Origin: Poa pratensis
Taxonomy: Eukaryota > Streptophyta > Magnoliopsida > Poales > Poaceae
DNA length: 64,000 nt
Assembly: GCA_947311845.1 (NCBI GenBank)
Contig: CAMZMU010000123.1
Span: 17,784,785-17,848,784 of the forward strand
Direction of reading: 5' to 3'
Shown: positions 21,875 through 32,360 of the stretch, piece by piece
Numbering within the stretch: position 1 is the first letter of the stretch
How the letters are laid out: the number at the start of each line of letters is the position of its first letter
Notes under the pieces: model-generated
What the model was told of the DNA's origin: nothing
The model's input: only the letters and a program-made list of their open reading frames with translations
The model's database searches: none
Translations under genes and position numbers: made by a program

Positions 21875-23870
21875 TGGAGGGAAAATTGTATGTTAGTGCG
21901 AATAATTAAAATTTTCCCTCCACTGATTTTCCCTCTCAACCAAAATAACCGGATTGACGGAGGGAATGGAATTTTTCCTCAAAAGAAAAAATCTACTCAA
22001 CAGAACAGCATAATTGCTACCTAAAAGAAAAGAAAATACATTGAGATCCCTCTAAGATAAGATCTATTGAACCAAACAACATAATAGCTACCCTAAATAT
22101 AAAGAAAGTACCTTTAGATCCCTGTGACGATCGTCTTCTTCCGTAGAATGGCCGTTGGCGTGCTGCCGTTGACTCTCCATCTCCAGAGCTAGACGTTCGT
22201 TGTTGATCATGGAGAAGAAATTGTTGCTGCCAGATGATCCACCGATCCAAGATCCCAATCCAGAAAAGTTAAAGATTTGGAAAGTGTATTGAATCAAATG
22301 AAATTAATACAAAGCACAAAGGATCATTTATTTGGACTAAGACGATTTTGTCTATACACGCTCCTAGAATGTAGAATCCCATCCGATGGCGAACCTAGGA
22401 CACATAGAGCCATCGGGGCAGGTCCCACGGCCCCAAGCCCGATCCCATCGTGTCTGCCTTTCCTTCCAGCGTGGCTTCACGCCATGCTACACGACACGCT
22501 TATCCCTCCGGGCTCTCCCTGGCACTTTGCCTATATGAAGCGGCGTCCAAGTGACCGACCAATGCACCGCCATGGCTTCCTCCCTTACCCGTTTTAACGG
22601 TTTCGATGTTAGGAAGGTGATCAGTTCGTACCGAGCCTACCTAATCCCTTGGTCAGGCGCGGTTCAAAATTATGACCATCGTCTCGTAGCCTGTAGAAAC
22701 CGCGCGGTTCTCCTCCGACACTCGTGGCAGTTCTCCTTTCTTATGACCATCGTCCTTGTAAAAGCTTCATCAGAGTACTGTCGCCTCACCGGATTTGAAT
22801 TTCAGCGCATGTTACATATGATTAGAACCTGAACTAAGCTTATACAGTTCAGTTTATTTAGGTGTTTTAAATGGTATGCACTAGAGATGAAGCCAAATGA
22901 AGATTTCACAAATAGAAAAGGGTTGCTACTTTAGAGAGAAGGACACGGTTTATTTTGGGACTATCTCAGTCTCACCGTATGTAAGACGGTGAAATTACTC
23001 AAATTGTTCACACTTGACGATAATTGACCTGGTTCAAAATATGTCTCCTGAATTTGAATTTTATATGAGCTATATATTAGTGAGACAAAACTAACATCAT
23101 ATAGTTTGATCGGTTGGTTCATATCAATGAAAGAGTTCGTTGCGTGCGCGGTCGCGCTGTGGGTGAAACAAAGGATTGAAAATGATCATGTTTGGATGCT
23201 TTCAAGGATATGAACTTGAAACCACGTTAAACAAAATTTGGTGTCGTCTCAATAATAAGTCTGGCAAAAAAATCATCTCGAAATTACTCAATTCATTCAT
23301 GTGGAGGTGTGGTGCTCGTCACTGTGAGGCTTGCTTCTGTTTTTTCCGGGTATATATTTTTCCTTGTATTTGGATATTAAAGTAGGGGAAATTTGTCACG
23401 TGAACATGAAAATTTTAGGCATCATGCATGACATGTTCTAAACAGCCAAATATCACAGCAAACAACCTGATTTTGTGCAAAAATTGACAGACAAAGACGT
23501 GGTTGTTCTCGATACGGTCGCATGTTCTATCAGTCACACGGTATGGCATGCCTTAAAGTATGCGTCCAGATTTTTTCTTGGCTTTGTTAAATTTAAACTC
23601 CTATTTATTTTATATATTTTCAGTCTATCTAAAAATTAATTTATTGAAAATTCTTTCAACGTAATCGGGCTAAAACTCTTATGAAGGCCACGTTTCTTTT
23701 ATCTATCACGTCTCGTACCTGCTCAGACTAATCGGCCCAGATACATTTTGGGCCATTGCCTCGTGTGGTGGAGAAAAAAGATATGGATATCGCTACTTTG
23801 GGCCTTGTGCATTGGGCAACAGCTGGGTTATAAATAGGTTAAATAAATTTAATGTTGTTTCCCAAACGTG
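21875..23870. other. internal DNA of the inner CACTA, no gene seen
   Basis: Short ORFs only. 21875-22100 carries repeated phrases (TAAGATCTATTGAACCAAAC, CAACATAATAGCTACC) in two imperfect copies. 22120-22260 on - reads WIGGSSGSNNFFSMINNERL, which I do not recognise. A TTATAAATAGG box at 23828-23838 precedes the tRNA-like segment. Confidence 0.3.
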
Positions 23871-23872
23871 AA

Positions 23873-23942
23873 CGCGCATTGGTCTGGTGGTTAGCACTTC
23901 TGCTGTTTAGCTGTTGGTTGTGAGTTCGACTCCAGTACACAT
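23873..23942 (+). ncRNA. tRNA-like segment with pol III A and B boxes (SINE-like)
   Basis: GGTCTGGTGGTTAGCA resembles an A box and GAGTTCGACTCC a B box, about 40 bp apart as in a tRNA gene. Acceptor arms do not pair and there is no functional anticodon stem, so it is not a tRNA. It is more likely a tRNA-derived SINE head or decayed tRNA copy. No A-rich tail or TSD was identified. Confidence 0.35.
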
Positions 23943-24352
23943 CGAAATTTTATCTCAATAATATTCACTAGCGCACAAGTCTTGTCCTATTGATTGTCAT
24001 TTTTTATTAAATAAGAAATGTCATTGAAGTTTTTTCCTATTTTCTTCCATACAGCTTGTAACACAAAGTGTCGCCGTCATGATCACTTGTAACACAGATG
24101 AAGCAACGCCGAAATATATGTTACTATATCAACATCCTTGTAACACCTTTTCATATCCTAATTAAAATGTGTTACTACCTAGCCTTGCAACACAAGTGGC
24201 GTGTTACTGCAATTTCTCTTGTAACATATTTTTCAATATGTTACATGTTTGTGTTACTTAAACTCTGTTTTGTTGTAGTGAATAATAGTTGGTTAATACA
24301 TCTCGAGAGTTGCTAGTTTAGCTCGCTAAGTTTTTAAAGCAAGTAGTGTCAT

Positions 24353-24625
24353 CTAAACCACAATCACATAGAAGAGAATGGCAATGATGATGAGCAAGAA
24401 GGTGATCTTGATGTAGTTGGACTTCATATGGTTCTTCCTCTCTTCCGCAAGCAGGTGGTTCAAGTATCTAGCTTCCGCCTCCGCTTTACTCTTGTAGCCC
24501 TTGCAGTTGTTGCCCTTGAACTTGTTCACTTGCTTCAGACAGTCTTCCCACTGGTCATAGACTTCTGAAACCCTACCTTCATACACCAGGTACCACTTCT
24601 TCATCTCTGTGTACACAAGACACAT
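24353..24625 (-). CDS. viroplasmin/RNase H1 N-domain protein with C-terminal membrane anchor (CACTA-borne)
   Basis: 90 residues. Residues 9-60 read KKWYLVYEGRVSEVYDQWED ... VNKFKGNNCKGYKSKAEAEA, the caulimovirus viroplasmin / RNase H1 N-terminal fold: W-Y-x-V-Y-x-G-R, V-Y-x-x-W-x-x-C, K-G-Y-K and E-A. That fold binds RNA/DNA hybrids in RNase H1. A charged linker follows, then a hydrophobic C-terminal segment of about 20 residues (ITFLLIIIAILFYVIVV) that would anchor the protein in a membrane. ORFs with this domain are carried by some cereal CACTA elements, and the position inside the outer CACTA fits. An upstream exon is possible because the start lies near an intron-like stretch. It looks intact. 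Confidence 0.6.
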   Translation of the reverse strand: MCLVYTEMKKWYLVYEGRVSEVYDQWEDCLKQVNKFKGNNCKGYKSKAEAEARYLNHLLAEERKNHMKSNYIKITFLLIIIAILFYVIVV

Positions 24626-24693
24626 ATAAAAGTATTAGGCAAAGAAAAAGAAGAGTTGTAAGGAAAAAGATGTGTGTACACAAGACACAAGAC

Positions 24694-25065
24694 AATGATG
24701 CCTCATACTTAGAAGTGACACAAACAGGCTTCAGGGACGGGGCTAGTGAGCCAAGTAGGATGCACGAGATGTGTGTACTCGTGCATATCACAAGGCTCGC
24801 TAGCCCCACCCCTGGATCACACCGTGTCACAACATTTTAATCATCGGCATTCTAGAAAATACAAGACTATAAACAAGAATGATGCCTCATACTTAGAAGT
24901 GACACACAGGCTACAGGGACGGAGCAAGCGAGCCAAGTAGGATGCACAAGATGTGTGTACTCGTGCATATCACAAGGCTCGCTAGCCCCGCCCCTGGATC
25001 ACACTGTGTCACAACATTTTAATCATCGGCATTATAAAGAATACAAAACTATAAACAAAAATGAA
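24694..25065. repeat. tandem duplication, period 184 bp, two copies
   Basis: AATGATGCCTCATACTTAGA and the next ~165 bp occur at 24694 and again at 24878 with a few differences. Each copy carries GTGTGTACTCGTGCATATCA and GGCTCGCTAGCCCC. It lies between the two outer-CACTA ORFs, probably in an intron or spacer. Confidence 0.85.
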
Positions 25066-25204
25066 TTGGAACATGTCTGCAATAATTAAAAGCAACATAA
25101 TTAACTAAGCTTGCACGATTCATAACCCTGAATAGCATCGATCACACGTACAAGTTCAACGACCTTCAAAACTAGAGATAGGCAAGTTAATTTAGGGATA
25201 TAGT

Positions 25205-25525
25205 TTACGAACACTGATTGTTGCTCAGCTTCTCTTCGGCATCTTGCCACTCGTCGTTATTATTGTTCTGCTGCCCTTGATGATCATCCTGATCATTTCC
25301 CCCATGGACTTCATCATCCTCATCATCACTTATCCACTGAGTGTGGCCATCCATGAAACCACGCATGAGCAGGTGATTCATCAAATCTCTGGTTAAGGGG
25401 TTGACAACACCCACTAGTTTGCATCTCCGACAAGGACATCTTATTGTATCGCGGCCATTTCGTATCATGTCTTCCGTCGCGTGTCTCGAGTATTTATTCA
25501 CAACACGTTCACTCATGGTGACCAT
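25205..25525 (-). CDS. CACTA transposase-associated (Transpos_assoc) N-terminal domain, orphan
   Basis: Read from the Met at 25525 (MVTMSERVVNKYSRHATEDM), about 106 residues. The core is TIRCPCRRCKLVGVVNPLTR, then HLLMRGFMDGHTQWISDDED, the C-P-C-x-x-C zinc-binding and H-L-x-x-x-G-F-M-x-x-x-x-x-W pattern at the N-terminus of CACTA TnpD-type transposases. An acidic, Asn/Gln-rich tail follows and the frame stops at 25205. The catalytic Transposase_21 part that should come next is not in the window; instead the 184-bp duplication and the viroplasmin ORF follow. Upstream codons to 25606 come from the adjoining retroelement, so I reject the longer start. Confidence 0.7.
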   Translation of the reverse strand: MVTMSERVVNKYSRHATEDMIRNGRDTIRCPCRRCKLVGVVNPLTRDLMNHLLMRGFMDGHTQWISDDEDDEVHGGNDQDDHQGQQNNNNDEWQDAEEKLSNNQCS

Positions 25526-27109
25526 TTTATTGCATGCACGGTGTATAATCAAGACTATTAGAACCATATATAAATATATCTCGGTTTTCATGAAAAATTT
25601 CGGCAAGGAAATACCACATATAGGTAGTTATGGTGGACACAAATGGCATGGATTTTGGCTCAAGGTTTTGGATGCACGAGAAGCATTCCCTCTCAGTACA
25701 GAGTTTAGGCTAGCAAGGTTATTTGAATCAAACACAGGATATCAACCGACACAGCAAGACTTATATGAAAACATATTGCAAGCATTATAAGACTCTACAC
25801 TGTCTTACTTGTTAACCAAACCTTTTTACTAGAAAATATCTAGACCTTAGAGATACCAATAATGCAAACCAAATTTCAACGAGCTTTACGGTAGTTCTTC
25901 ATTAATAGGTTTTAACTACATGATACAAAAGCTTAAACATGAACTACTTGATAACTCAAAATAATTGGCAAGTATCAAATTATCCAAGACATTGATCTAC
26001 AAGAATATGTAAGCCTTTTCCATTATACCATCTACCACATGCAGCATTTTCTGTTTCAACCAAACACCAATCAACTTATTTCAACATAAACTATCCAAAC
26101 AATTATAAGTGAAGCAAGAGAGTACTTTCTTTAAAAGAACTAACATCTCTGAATAAGAGATGCGTGCAAAACAGGAGCTAAAAGCATAGCAATAGCTAGA
26201 TAAGAATACTCAACAGGTATAAGTGAAGAATAGGAGTATTCATATGAAAAAGCGGAGCGTGTCTCTCTCCCAATCAAGAATGCTAGGATCCAATCAAGTT
26301 GACCAAAAGAAAAATAAAATACTGAAAATAAAAGCACACAAACGCTCCAAGTAAAGCACATATGATGTGAAAGGATTAAAATATAGTTTCACTAGAGATG
26401 ACCTGATAAGTTGCTGATGAAGAAGGGGATGCCTTGGGCATCTCCAAGCTTAGACGCTTGAGTCTTCTTGAAATATGCTGGGGTGATCCATGGGAGCATC
26501 CCCAAGCTTGAGCTCTTCACTCTTCTTAATCACATCATATCATTCTTCTCTCTTGACCCTTGAAAACTTACGCCACACCAAACTCAGAGTAATTCTCATT
26601 AGAGGGTTAGTGCACAATCAAAAACTCACATGTTCTATAAGGACACAAACATGACCGTTACTTTTAACATTAACTACTGCCACTGATGTTATATGAAGCT
26701 CTTCACCCTAAAAAAATATTCCACTCAACACTAGTAAAAGAGAGAATGCGGAAAATAAAAGACAGAATCTGTCTAAACAGAACAGTCTGTAAAGACGAAT
26801 TTTTTCGAGGCACTTACGTTGCTCTGATCGAAAAACGCAAAACTAACGAAAGATGCGTACATATCTGAGGATCACGCACAAAAATTTTCAGATTTAAATA
26901 ATTTTTCTGTGATTTTACAGAAGTAAAACGGTGAACAGCAGAAATCTGTTCCTGCGCAGAAATCCAAATCTAGCATCATCTTCCTATTAGAGGCTCCACT
27001 TGGCACAACAATGCGAAAAAGTAAAGATACAAAGGGGTTGTTACAGAAGTAAACAACTCTTTGACTCAAAACGAAAAGAAAAATTACAGAAATAAAATAA
27101 TGGGTTGTC

Positions 27110-28110
27110 TCCCATAAGCGCTTTTCTTTAAAACCTTTTAGCTAGGCATGATAATTTTGATGATGCTCTCATATGTATAAGAGTTGAATATAAGAGAGTA
27201 TAAAAAGCAAATATCAAACACATTTAACTCTAACCCACTTCCTATGCAAAGAGATCTTGTAAGAAAACAAATTATTGAAGCATGAAGCCAATGGCATAGG
27301 AAGACAAAGCAAGTGCAACTTCAAAATTTTCAACAAAAAGAGAGGAGACTTAATATTATTGTGATATGTGAAGCCATGTCTCCCTCTCTCATAATGACCA
27401 GTTGGTTTTAAAGTAACCATCAAATAAAAGCAAATCAAGAGAAAGCTCAAAACCTTCGTCATAAAGAGAGGTGTTTTGGTAACATGAAAATTTCTACAAC
27501 CATATTTTCCTCTCTCATAATAATTTTCAGTAGCATCATGAACAAAATTAGCAATATCACATAAAGCATTCTTATCATGATCCACATGCACAAAAGTATC
27601 ATTACTCTCCACATAAGCATAATCAATTTTATTAGTAATAGTGGGAGTAAACTATCACAACCATCATTGTAATCATCATAAATTGCAGACATAGTATAAT
27701 CATAATAAAATTTATCCTCCATAGTAGGTGGCACCAAAATACCACTATCATTATAATCATCATAAATTGGAGGCAAAGTATCATCAAAGAAAATTTTCTC
27801 CTCAAAACTGGGGGACTGAAAATATCATATTCATCAAAACCAGCTTCCCCAAGCTTAGACTTTTCCATAGCATTAGCAATAATGGTGTTCAAAGAATTTA
27901 TAGTAATAACATTGTTACCACTATTATGCAAACAAATTTCCATAGGTTTTTTAATTTTCTCTTCAAACACATCATGTCCCAACTCAAGATAAATTTCATA
28001 AAGCTCTCTAATTTTTTTTGTTGTATTCCATTAAGCCTAACTAGTGAAATAAAAACAAGAAACAAAAAGATAAAACTGCAGGATCTAATGGAAATACCTT
28101 CGAGCACTCA
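27110..28110 (-). pseudogene. decayed ORF of Athila-like element D
   Basis: Readable pieces in shifting frames: ALYEIYLELGHDVFEEKIKK, CLHNSGNNVITINSLNTIIA, LGEAGFDEYDIFSP, two copies of IYDDYNDxG, VDHDKNALCD with YYERGKYG, and SLHRKWVRVKCV near the end. I know similar text from non-autonomous Athila-type elements of cereals, where it forms one long protein of unknown function without RT or integrase. Here several frameshifts and stops break it. It replaces the gag-protease found at this position in element E, although the LTRs and 3' non-coding parts of D and E are related. Confidence 0.5.
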
Positions 28111-28112
28111 CA

Positions 28113-28203
28113 CGCCGGCAACAGTGCCAGAAAATAGCTTAGTAGACGGAGGATGTGAGTACCTTTTACCTTACCTCCCCGGCAACGGCGCCAGAAAATA
28201 GCT
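28113..28203 (-). promoter_or_regulatory. duplicated primer binding site region of element D
   Basis: On -, TGGCGCCGTTGCCGGGG lies next to the LTR end (28176-28193). A second copy, reading TGGCACTGTTGCCGGC, lies 64 bp further in with the same AAGCTATTTTC lead. Confidence 0.7.
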
Positions 28204-29652
28204 TGATGTCTACGCACGCTTCTATTCTTGTAGACAGTGTTGGGCCTCCAAGTGCAGAGGTTTGTAGAACCGCAGCAAGTTTCCCTTAAGTGAATCACCC
28301 AAGGTTTATCGAACTCAGGGAGGTAGAGGTCAAAGATATCCCTCTCAAGCAACCCTGCAATTAAGGTACAAGAAGTCTCTTGTGTCCCCAACACACCCAA
28401 TACACTTGTCAGGTGTATAGGTGCACTAGTTTGGCGAAGAGATATTAAAATACAATTGATATGGATGATTATAAGTGGTAATTGCAATCTGAAATAAAAA
28501 TAGCAGCAAGCAAACATGTAGCATAACTGGTTGTAAACGGTGTTTCAATACTTAGAAACAAAGCCTAGGGATCATACTTTCACTAGTGGACACTCTCAAC
28601 AATAATAATATAATTGAATACATAGATATTTCCTCTTCACTATGCTACTCTGAACTATTCTCCTGTTGGATAACGAACACCAATTCACTGTGTAGGGTTA
28701 TAAAAGCACACCTTAAAGTCGCATTCCACATCTAGGGAACCCCACACTGTCAACTTGAGCGCCCTAAATAGTACTAGACAAACACCACAATTTCATAGAG
28801 ACATCCAACACAAATAATAACTCATGATAAGTATTCCTGTAATCTGTAGCCTAAGAGCCACACACGGTGCGCACACTGTCAACTTCGCACCATGGGACAA
28901 AGGTGACTTCGGAGTTTATATTATAAAACCACTCAAGTAGCATATAAGATAATGAAGAGTAACATCTATGGATTCAACTAGATTACAAAGCTCATGATCA
29001 CATAAAGATCACACCATGGGAGAGAGAGATAAACCACATAGCTACCGGTAGAGCCCTCAGCCCCGATGAAGAACTACTCCCTCCTCATCATAGGAGGCAG
29101 CAACGGTGATGAAGATGGCGGTGGCGTCGAAGGAGATGGCTCCGGGGGCAATTCCCCATCCCGGCAGGGTGCTGAAACAGAGACTTCTGTCCACCGAATT
29201 AGGGTTTTTGGTGGCGGCGGAGCTACGGAACTCTTCTGAAGAAATCGTCCATTCTTTTAGGGTTTTCACCGCGGAGGCAATATATAGTCCAAAGGGCGTC
29301 GCGAGGCGGTGCACGAGGTGGCCACACCACCCCACGGCGCGGCCTAGCCCAAACTGCACGGGGGCATGGTGTGGAGGCTGTGGGCCTCCCCCAGACTTGT
29401 CCTTCTGGCTCCTGGAGTCTTCTGGCGTTTTAGAATTTCTGTAATTTTTTCAGATTTTTCTGAGCACTTTCAATTTTGGACCTTTTCTGCAATGCACAGA
29501 CATAATAAACAGAAACTGGCACCGTGGCATCTTGTTAATAGGTTAGTCCAGAAAATGCATAAAAATGCTATGAAGTGTATATAAAACATGTAACAATTGG
29601 TATAATATCAACATGGAACATCAGAAATTATAGATAAGTTTGAGACGTATCA
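28204..29652 (-). repeat. 5' LTR of Athila-like element D, 1449 bp
   Basis: On - it starts TGATACGTCTCAAAC and ends GTAGACATCA. The start and the CTAACCTATTAACAAGATGC phrase match the LTRs of elements E and F in this window. The primer site follows directly. Confidence 0.85.
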
Positions 29653-30398
29653 CGCGCCTGCGCGCGATGACGACGACGCCGCAGTTTCCTCTTTGGTGAT
29701 TAAAGGCGGTCAACAAAGCTGCACCGAGCAAAGCGGACTACAAGGATTGCCGTTTCGGTGATAAGGGGACCGTTGGCCGCTACGCTCCAAGCCAACGTCA
29801 CCGTGGGGCACCCCACGGACCTCTGCAGCGCCAGCCCATCGTCCTGGATGGACGGTGGCTTTTTTTGCCAAGGAGACGTTGCTCTCTGCCATGGACCGTG
29901 TCCATGGACAGCCCCGTCGCCGTGCACTGTGCTCCTTCTCCATCGCCATGTGGTATCCCTTCCCGCCTTGTGAATTGGGGGAAGAGTCCCGGGGCACCTA
30001 TATAAGGAGGCAGTGTACGACTGAAGGAGGGGATCGGATCATTATCAGAGGAGATCATTCATCCACACCATAGCGAAGAAGACGAAGCTCCTTCCACCAT
30101 AATCCACCATAGCCATAGATGAGCCCTCGGCAAGCTCATTGTACTGTAACCTCTACAAGCAGTGCAATACAACAAAGCATGACGTAGGGTCTTTACACCC
30201 CGCGGTGGGCCTGAACCTGGGTACGCGCTGGTGTTTTCTCTCTGTCGTGATGTTCCTCACCGAGCTCGACGAGCATCGTCGCCGAGGTAGTTGAGGATTG
30301 TTTGACTGCGTGTTCAGCCCCTTTCCGATTTCTGGCATCAGTGAGACACACCCCTAGTTCCTTGGGACTAGTCTCAGACATTTGGCGCGCCAGGTAGG
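29653..30398 (+). repeat. gypsy 5' LTR fragment with primer binding site
   Basis: A TATA box (CACCTATATAAGGAGG, 29996-30011), a leader with GTAGGGTCTTTACACCCCGC and GGCCTGAACCTGGGTA, and an LTR end CTCAGACA at 30380. Next comes TT and TGGCGCGCCAGGTAGG (30383-30398), a primer site typical of Tat-type gypsy elements. The LTR's 5' part was lost where element D lies, and the internal region is replaced after 30398 by unrelated DNA. Confidence 0.7.
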
Positions 30399-31317
30399 TG
30401 AATATAAGAAGTGTACATTAAATTCCTTCTCATCGTAGATGAATATAAGAACAGTAATAATATTCCTCCATAAATAGAGTTTGATTACAGAATTTCCAAT
30501 TCCAAAGTATATATAATTTATCATTAGTGACTAATTAAGCACATTTATTTTTCCTTTGGGATTATTCACATGTCAATAGATTTGCTATTGCATTCCATCA
30601 AATTATGACGTACATGCTAAGTCTAGAATCCAACTATATGGAAAAGTGGTGATAAACAAATATTTGTACAAAACAATAAATTGGACATACCTTAAGCGAA
30701 GATCAAATTTTCACTCTTAGAGCGTTGTCCATCTTCCTTAAGTGAAGATCAAATTTTCCGCCCTTGAATGTTTTCCATCTTCCTCCAAATATAAGTGATC
30801 TCAATTTCTATATAAATAAGCTTGGTGCCTTCCCCTTGTCGTTACGCCCGAAAACTCCAGTGAAATTATTAAGTACTCCGAAAGCTTTCAGAGTATTCCG
30901 ACAAGTACCAATATATTCCGGTGACAAAGTTTACACCGTAGCAATTAATAAATCATGGTGACAAAATAAAAAAATTAATCCATCCGACAAAGAGTTTAAT
31001 AAATTCCATCAGAGTGCATTCCAACTTCCTCTAAAAGCAAGTGGTGTCCAATAAAGGAAGTCAAGAAAAAAAATCCTTTTCTAGGTTACATAAATATTCC
31101 ACGTAATCTGTTTACTCACATATTCGGCAGCTAAATAATCAACCATTGATAAATACAAATATGTGAACTGGTTTACTTTCCTTTGTCCAATCTTCCATAG
31201 TTTTTTTTCTATTACTCTAATTTTTCCGATTTAGACATACCAATAACATAAACAATACTCACGGCTGAACATACATGATTTTTCTTTCCAAACCGATTAA
31301 CTAGAAATATCGGTCTA
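30399..31317 (-). mobile_element. minus-strand copia-like element G, left part (non-coding interior)
   Basis: AT-rich, no ORF. 30690-30990 is homologous in inverse orientation to 16590-16770. It joins 55216-56529 across the nest (the 15-bp TSD at 31303-31317 and 55201-55215 marks the insertion point), so it is the interior of the element whose LTR is at 56004-56529. Its left end abuts a gypsy primer site without an LTR. Confidence 0.5.
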
Positions 31318-31536
31318 GTAGCAAAGCTCATTACCCGGTCCTTTCCTTGACGGAAGCTCTCTGAAAACCTAGCGCAGCCGCCAGCCGCCACCACCTCCGC
31401 CTCCCCATAGATCGGTTCCCCCTCCTCCGGCCGGCCTCGCTGGTGTCAGGAGGGGTGGGGAACCCGATCTATTGGTGGAGTTCATAATAAAACTAGTGTT
31501 TTCAATAGATTAGATTAAGCTTTTGGTTGCCGTCTT
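31318..31536 (+). mobile_element. non-LTR retroelement, 5' part
   Basis: It begins after the TSD AGAAATATCGGTCTA (31303-31317) with a GC-rich leader (CTAGCGCAGCCGCCAGCCGC). It is split by solo LTR F and continues at 54594-55200, ending in an A tail. No ORF in this part. Confidence 0.65.
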
Positions 31537-32360
31537 TGATACGTCTCAAACGTATCTATAATTTCTGATGTTCCATGTTGATATTATATTAATTGTTACA
31601 TGTTTTACATACACTTCATAGCATTTTTATGCATTTTCTGGGACTAACCTATTAACAAGATGCCACAGTGTCAGTTCCTGTTTTCTGCTGTTTTTGTATT
31701 TCAGAAAAGCTATTCTGGAAATATTCTCGGAATTGGACGAAACGTGGACAGGACCTCCTATTTTTCCAACACGTACACGGAGTCCAAAGGAGAGACGGAG
31801 GCGGCCGAGGAGGCGGCCACACCGTAGGGCGGCGTGGCCCTACCTCCAACCGCGCCGTGGTGGGGTGTGGGCCCCTCGGGTCGCTCCAGCCGCCGCCCTT
31901 TCGCCTATTTATTCATGTTCACGGGAAAACCCTAGAGACCCGAGCCATTATCCATGAAAAGTTCCAGAGACGCCGCCGTCGTCAACCCTAGCTCGGAGGG
32001 TTCAGAAGCTCTTCTCGGAGGCGACCGAGGAGGCGGCCACACCGTAGGGCGGCGTGGCCCTACCTCCAACCGCGCCGTGGTGGGGTGTGGGCCCCTCGGG
32101 TCGCTCCAGCCGCCGCCCTTTCGCCTATTTATTCATGTTCACGGGAAAACCCTAGAGACCCGAGCCATTATCCACGAAAAGTCCCAGAGACGCCGCCGTC
32201 GTCAACCCTAGCTCGGGAGGGTTCAGAAGCTCTTCTCGGCACCCTGCCGAAGAGGGGAATCATCAGCGGAGGGCTCTACATCACCATGCCTGCCTCCGGA
32301 GTGATGCGTGAGTAGTTCATCTTTGGACTACGGGTCCATAGCAGCAGCTAGATGGTTATC
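31537..32360 (+). repeat. solo LTR F (Athila-like), left part
   Basis: It starts TGATACGTCTCAAACG at 31537 and is preceded by TSD GTCTT (31532-31536). It continues at 53610-54588, followed by the same GTCTT (54589-54593). No internal region belongs to it, so it is a solo LTR. Element E is inserted in it after TTATC. Confidence 0.85.
31800..32255. repeat. 221-bp tandem duplication inside LTR F
   Basis: GAGGAGGCGGCCACACCGTA and the following ~200 bp occur at about 31807 and again at about 32028, nearly identical. Other LTRs of the family in this window carry one copy. Confidence 0.85.

Larger units (their letters stand above)
18722..24280. mobile_element. complete non-autonomous CACTA transposon, 5,559 bp
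   Basis: The left end is CACTACAAAAGGACAG at 18722. The right end reads CTGTTTTGTTGTAGTG to 24280, whose reverse complement is CACTACAACAAAACAG. The flanking 3-bp TSD is AAT on both sides (18719-18721 and 24281-24283), as expected for CACTA. Subterminal fields of GTGTTACT/GTAACACA motifs fill 18740-19080 and 24055-24265. No transposase ORF is present in between; the content is AT-rich DNA, a GC-rich patch and a tRNA-like box. It must have been moved by a transposase in trans. Confidence 0.85.
18257..25588 (-). mobile_element. CACTA (En/Spm) transposon, outer, truncated
   Basis: The left end is CACTAGTAGGGAAAAGCC at 18257, followed by a field of subterminal motifs (CCGCTGGCG / CGCCAGCGGTA, about eight copies to 18525). 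The two ORFs on - at 24353-24625 and 25205-25525 are CACTA-associated, so the transposase end lies right and 18257 is the 3' end. The main transposase is missing and the 5' end is gone: at about 25588 it meets a truncated Athila-like element. A complete second CACTA lies inside it (18722-24280). A TSD cannot be tested because the far end is lost. Confidence 0.75.
25589..29652 (-). mobile_element. Athila-like Ty3/gypsy element D, 3'-truncated, minus strand
   Basis: On -: 5' LTR 29652-28204, primer site 28193-28176, a decayed ORF, then 3' non-coding DNA to about 25589. The 3' LTR is missing. The non-coding part (27120 down to 25589) is homologous to the same region of element E (36280 to 37800) but inverted. 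The left end meets the CACTA inside the phrase CATGAAAAATTT, with loss of about 10 bp relative to E. The outer flank at 29653 is CGCGC; no partner TSD survives. Confidence 0.8.

Noticed and set aside
25526..25606. 27-residue N-terminal extension of the Transpos_assoc ORF
   Set aside because: These codons lie at or beyond the junction with element D.
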